Shown one piece after another: positions 63,012-64,000 of a stretch of 64,000 nucleotides of DNA (its first letter is position 1; each line of letters opens with the position of its first letter). A program made the translations under genes and the position numbers. Source of the DNA: Silicimonas sp. Lineage in GTDB: Bacteria > Pseudomonadota > Alphaproteobacteria > Rhodobacterales > Rhodobacteraceae. The DNA is taken from contig JAJDVJ010000027.1 in the NCBI GenBank assembly GCA_022826205.1, positions 1 to 64,000 on the forward strand. Reading direction: 5' to 3'. A model generated the notes under the pieces. It was not told where the DNA came from. It did no database searches and worked only from the letters and a program-made list of their open reading frames with translations.

Positions 63012-63748
63012 GCGATTCTCCTTGGTTGCGATGGCACAAACGCCACGTCGGCCATGCTTTGCTGTGCTACATATGTATTTCTCAAAACGCAACTCTGAAA
63101 TTTCTGGATTGAAGGAATTCCTGAATTTTGACGTCTTTTGCATCCTTTTCTGGCCAAATTCGAATGTCGAAACTGCCATTTCCAGGTTTGGAAGGCGAAA
63201 CTATTAGTCAATCTAGATCAGTATGTTGGCGAGAAACGATGACTTTGGAGGCATAACGCGAAAATTGACTTCCGAAACCTCGTCGTTATTCTCAATATGT
63301 CTTGATCGAATTTCGAAGTCGGCATCGTTTCCCATTTTTAAGAGCGTTCCAACGCAAGAATGGCAGCTTTGCGCGATGATGAAGAAAGCTCCGCTGTAAT
63401 TTGATTTCATTTCGATATTGAAACATCCGGTCTCATTATCCAGAAATTCATGAGATGATTGATGTCCATTCCAAGTTACGCGCTCATTTGTCGCACATGA
63501 TTCTATCCAACGTAGTACTGGAACTGCAAATTCTTCATGAGCGTGCTGCGAAGAACCTGCTGAAGCGCTGTGCTGTTCGATACACGGACATTTTGCTGAA
63601 GCAAGCATGCCTTCCAATCGAGTGCCGGCGGCACTTCGGCAATTGACAGTTGTGAGCAATGGCGAGACGCCTGAGCGCGGAAATGCTCCAACGCAAATGT
63701 CTCGTTGGTCTCCAACATCGCGCTGCGATGGTCCGGCATCCGTGCGAA
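63012..63748. other. AT-rich stretch between hvrA and a tRNA
   Basis: The base composition from about 63050 to 63520 is visibly richer in A and T than anywhere else in the window. It lies between an H-NS-family gene and a tRNA, a common position for acquired DNA. Only one candidate frame (63213-63608, minus) is worth listing. Confidence 0.6.
63213..63608 (-). CDS. Hypothetical protein in AT-rich DNA
   Basis: A 131-residue frame (ATG 63608, MLASAKCPC) with no recognised family. It contains several cysteines (CPC, CHSC) and an amphipathic middle section (GAFFIIAQSCHSCVGTLLKMG). Codon use is unlike that of the neighbours because of the low GC. The frame extends further upstream into the tRNA, which argues for a chance frame. 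No good ribosome-binding site is visible. Kept only as a candidate. Confidence 0.25.
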   Translation of the reverse strand: MLASAKCPCIEQHSASAGSSQHAHEEFAVPVLRWIESCATNERVTWNGHQSSHEFLDNETGCFNIEMKSNYSGAFFIIAQSCHSCVGTLLKMGNDADFEIRSRHIENNDEVSEVNFRVMPPKSSFLANILI

Positions 63749-63825
63749 TGGTGGGCCCGGGGGGACTCAAACCCCCAACCAATGCGTTATGAGCGCACTG
63801 CTCTAATCAATTGAGCTACAGGCCC
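63749..63825 (-). tRNA. tRNA with CAT anticodon (probably Ile2, possibly Met)
   Basis: A complete 77-base cloverleaf including CCA: acceptor GGGCCTG...CGGGCCC, D arm GCTC...GAGC, anticodon loop CTCATAA with CAT, T arm GGGGG-TTTGAGT-CCCCC. It lacks the initiator mismatch at position 1 and is therefore not tRNA-fMet. The GGGCC acceptor is typical of alphaproteobacterial tRNA-Ile(CAU), whose C34 becomes lysidine; the elongator tRNA-Met alternative is not excluded. Confidence 0.9.
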
Positions 63826-63934
63826 GACCTTGGTTGAGGAGATAACAGACCGGGCGCGACGGTCAAGCATCGTGCCTCTCGTAGACACCGAGGCAGCGTT
63901 CCGGTATCCGCAGCCCAATCTGGAGTAGGACAAG

Positions 63935-64000
63935 CATGGCCACAGGCGGTCTCACTTATGCCGATGCAGGCGTGGACATCGAGGCGGGCAACGCGCTGGT
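63935..64000 (+). CDS. purM: Phosphoribosylformylglycinamidine cyclo-ligase, N terminus (partial)
   Basis: Twenty-two codons before the window ends: MATGGLTYADAGVDIEAGNA then LV. LTYADAGVDIEAGN is the conserved opening of PurM (AIR synthetase) of purine synthesis. AGGA lies six bases before the ATG. The gene runs off the right edge. Confidence 0.85.

Noticed and set aside
1-64000. CRISPR arrays, insertion sequences, integrases and prophage genes
   Set aside because: No regularly spaced repeats and no transposase, integrase or phage structural protein is recognisable in any frame. The long repeats present are explained by gene-junction duplication.

Overview
The window looks like chromosomal DNA of an alphaproteobacterium, most likely of the Rhodobacterales (roseobacter-type). 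Pointers are the order fabZ-lpxA-lpxI-lpxB with LpxI rather than LpxH, an HvrA-type H-NS protein, a DUF3726 protein, SoxE/SoxF subunits, clpP-clpX, and many TRAP and ABC uptake systems. This is inferred from protein families; no marker gene settles the genus.

Layout. 0-10 kb is housekeeping: carB and aspS (divergent), a GNAT acetyltransferase, glmM, a family 2 glycosyltransferase and ygfZ. 10-15.6 kb holds an AGCS sodium:amino-acid symporter, a decayed ankyrin-repeat gene, and a tight operon of an M19-like protein, an unrecognised 559-residue protein and a DUF3726 protein. 15.9-18.4 kb is an ECF sigma factor overlapping a von Willebrand A protein. 18.6-36.1 kb is a catabolic region: class III aminotransferase, DadA-type oxidase, two tandem mandelate-racemase-family enzymes, a medium-chain dehydrogenase, a quaternary-amine-type Rieske oxygenase, a GFA protein, two Asp/Glu-racemase-superfamily enzymes, a sulfotransferase-like protein, a CMD protein, and a livKHMGF importer diverging from an FCD-type GntR regulator. 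36.6-43.7 kb has an FAD-linked 2-hydroxyacid dehydrogenase, clpP, clpX and soxYZ-soxEF without the rest of the sox system. 43.8-51.4 kb encodes a probable pentonate pathway (FAH protein, RraA-like protein, IlvD/Edd dehydratase) with a TRAP transporter and a TSUP permease. 51.8-58 kb is an MFS permease, the lipid A operon and mnmA. 58.3-64 kb contains an osmC remnant, pobA, tRNA-Asn, a beta-lactamase-fold hydrolase, a histidine kinase, hvrA, a tRNA with CAU anticodon and the first codons of purM.

The most unusual signal is architectural. At two separate places a gene junction (end of one gene, spacer, start of the next) exists twice, and the two copies bracket inserted genes. The enolase/aminotransferase junction brackets the DadA-type oxidase. 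The MFS/IlvD junction brackets the TRAP operon plus TSUP permease. In each case one copy belongs to intact genes and the other is a decayed fragment. Further fossils (ankyrin gene, osmC, a truncated exported protein beside tRNA-Asn, a tRNA-Arg 3' fragment) show a genome with frequent insertion and decay.
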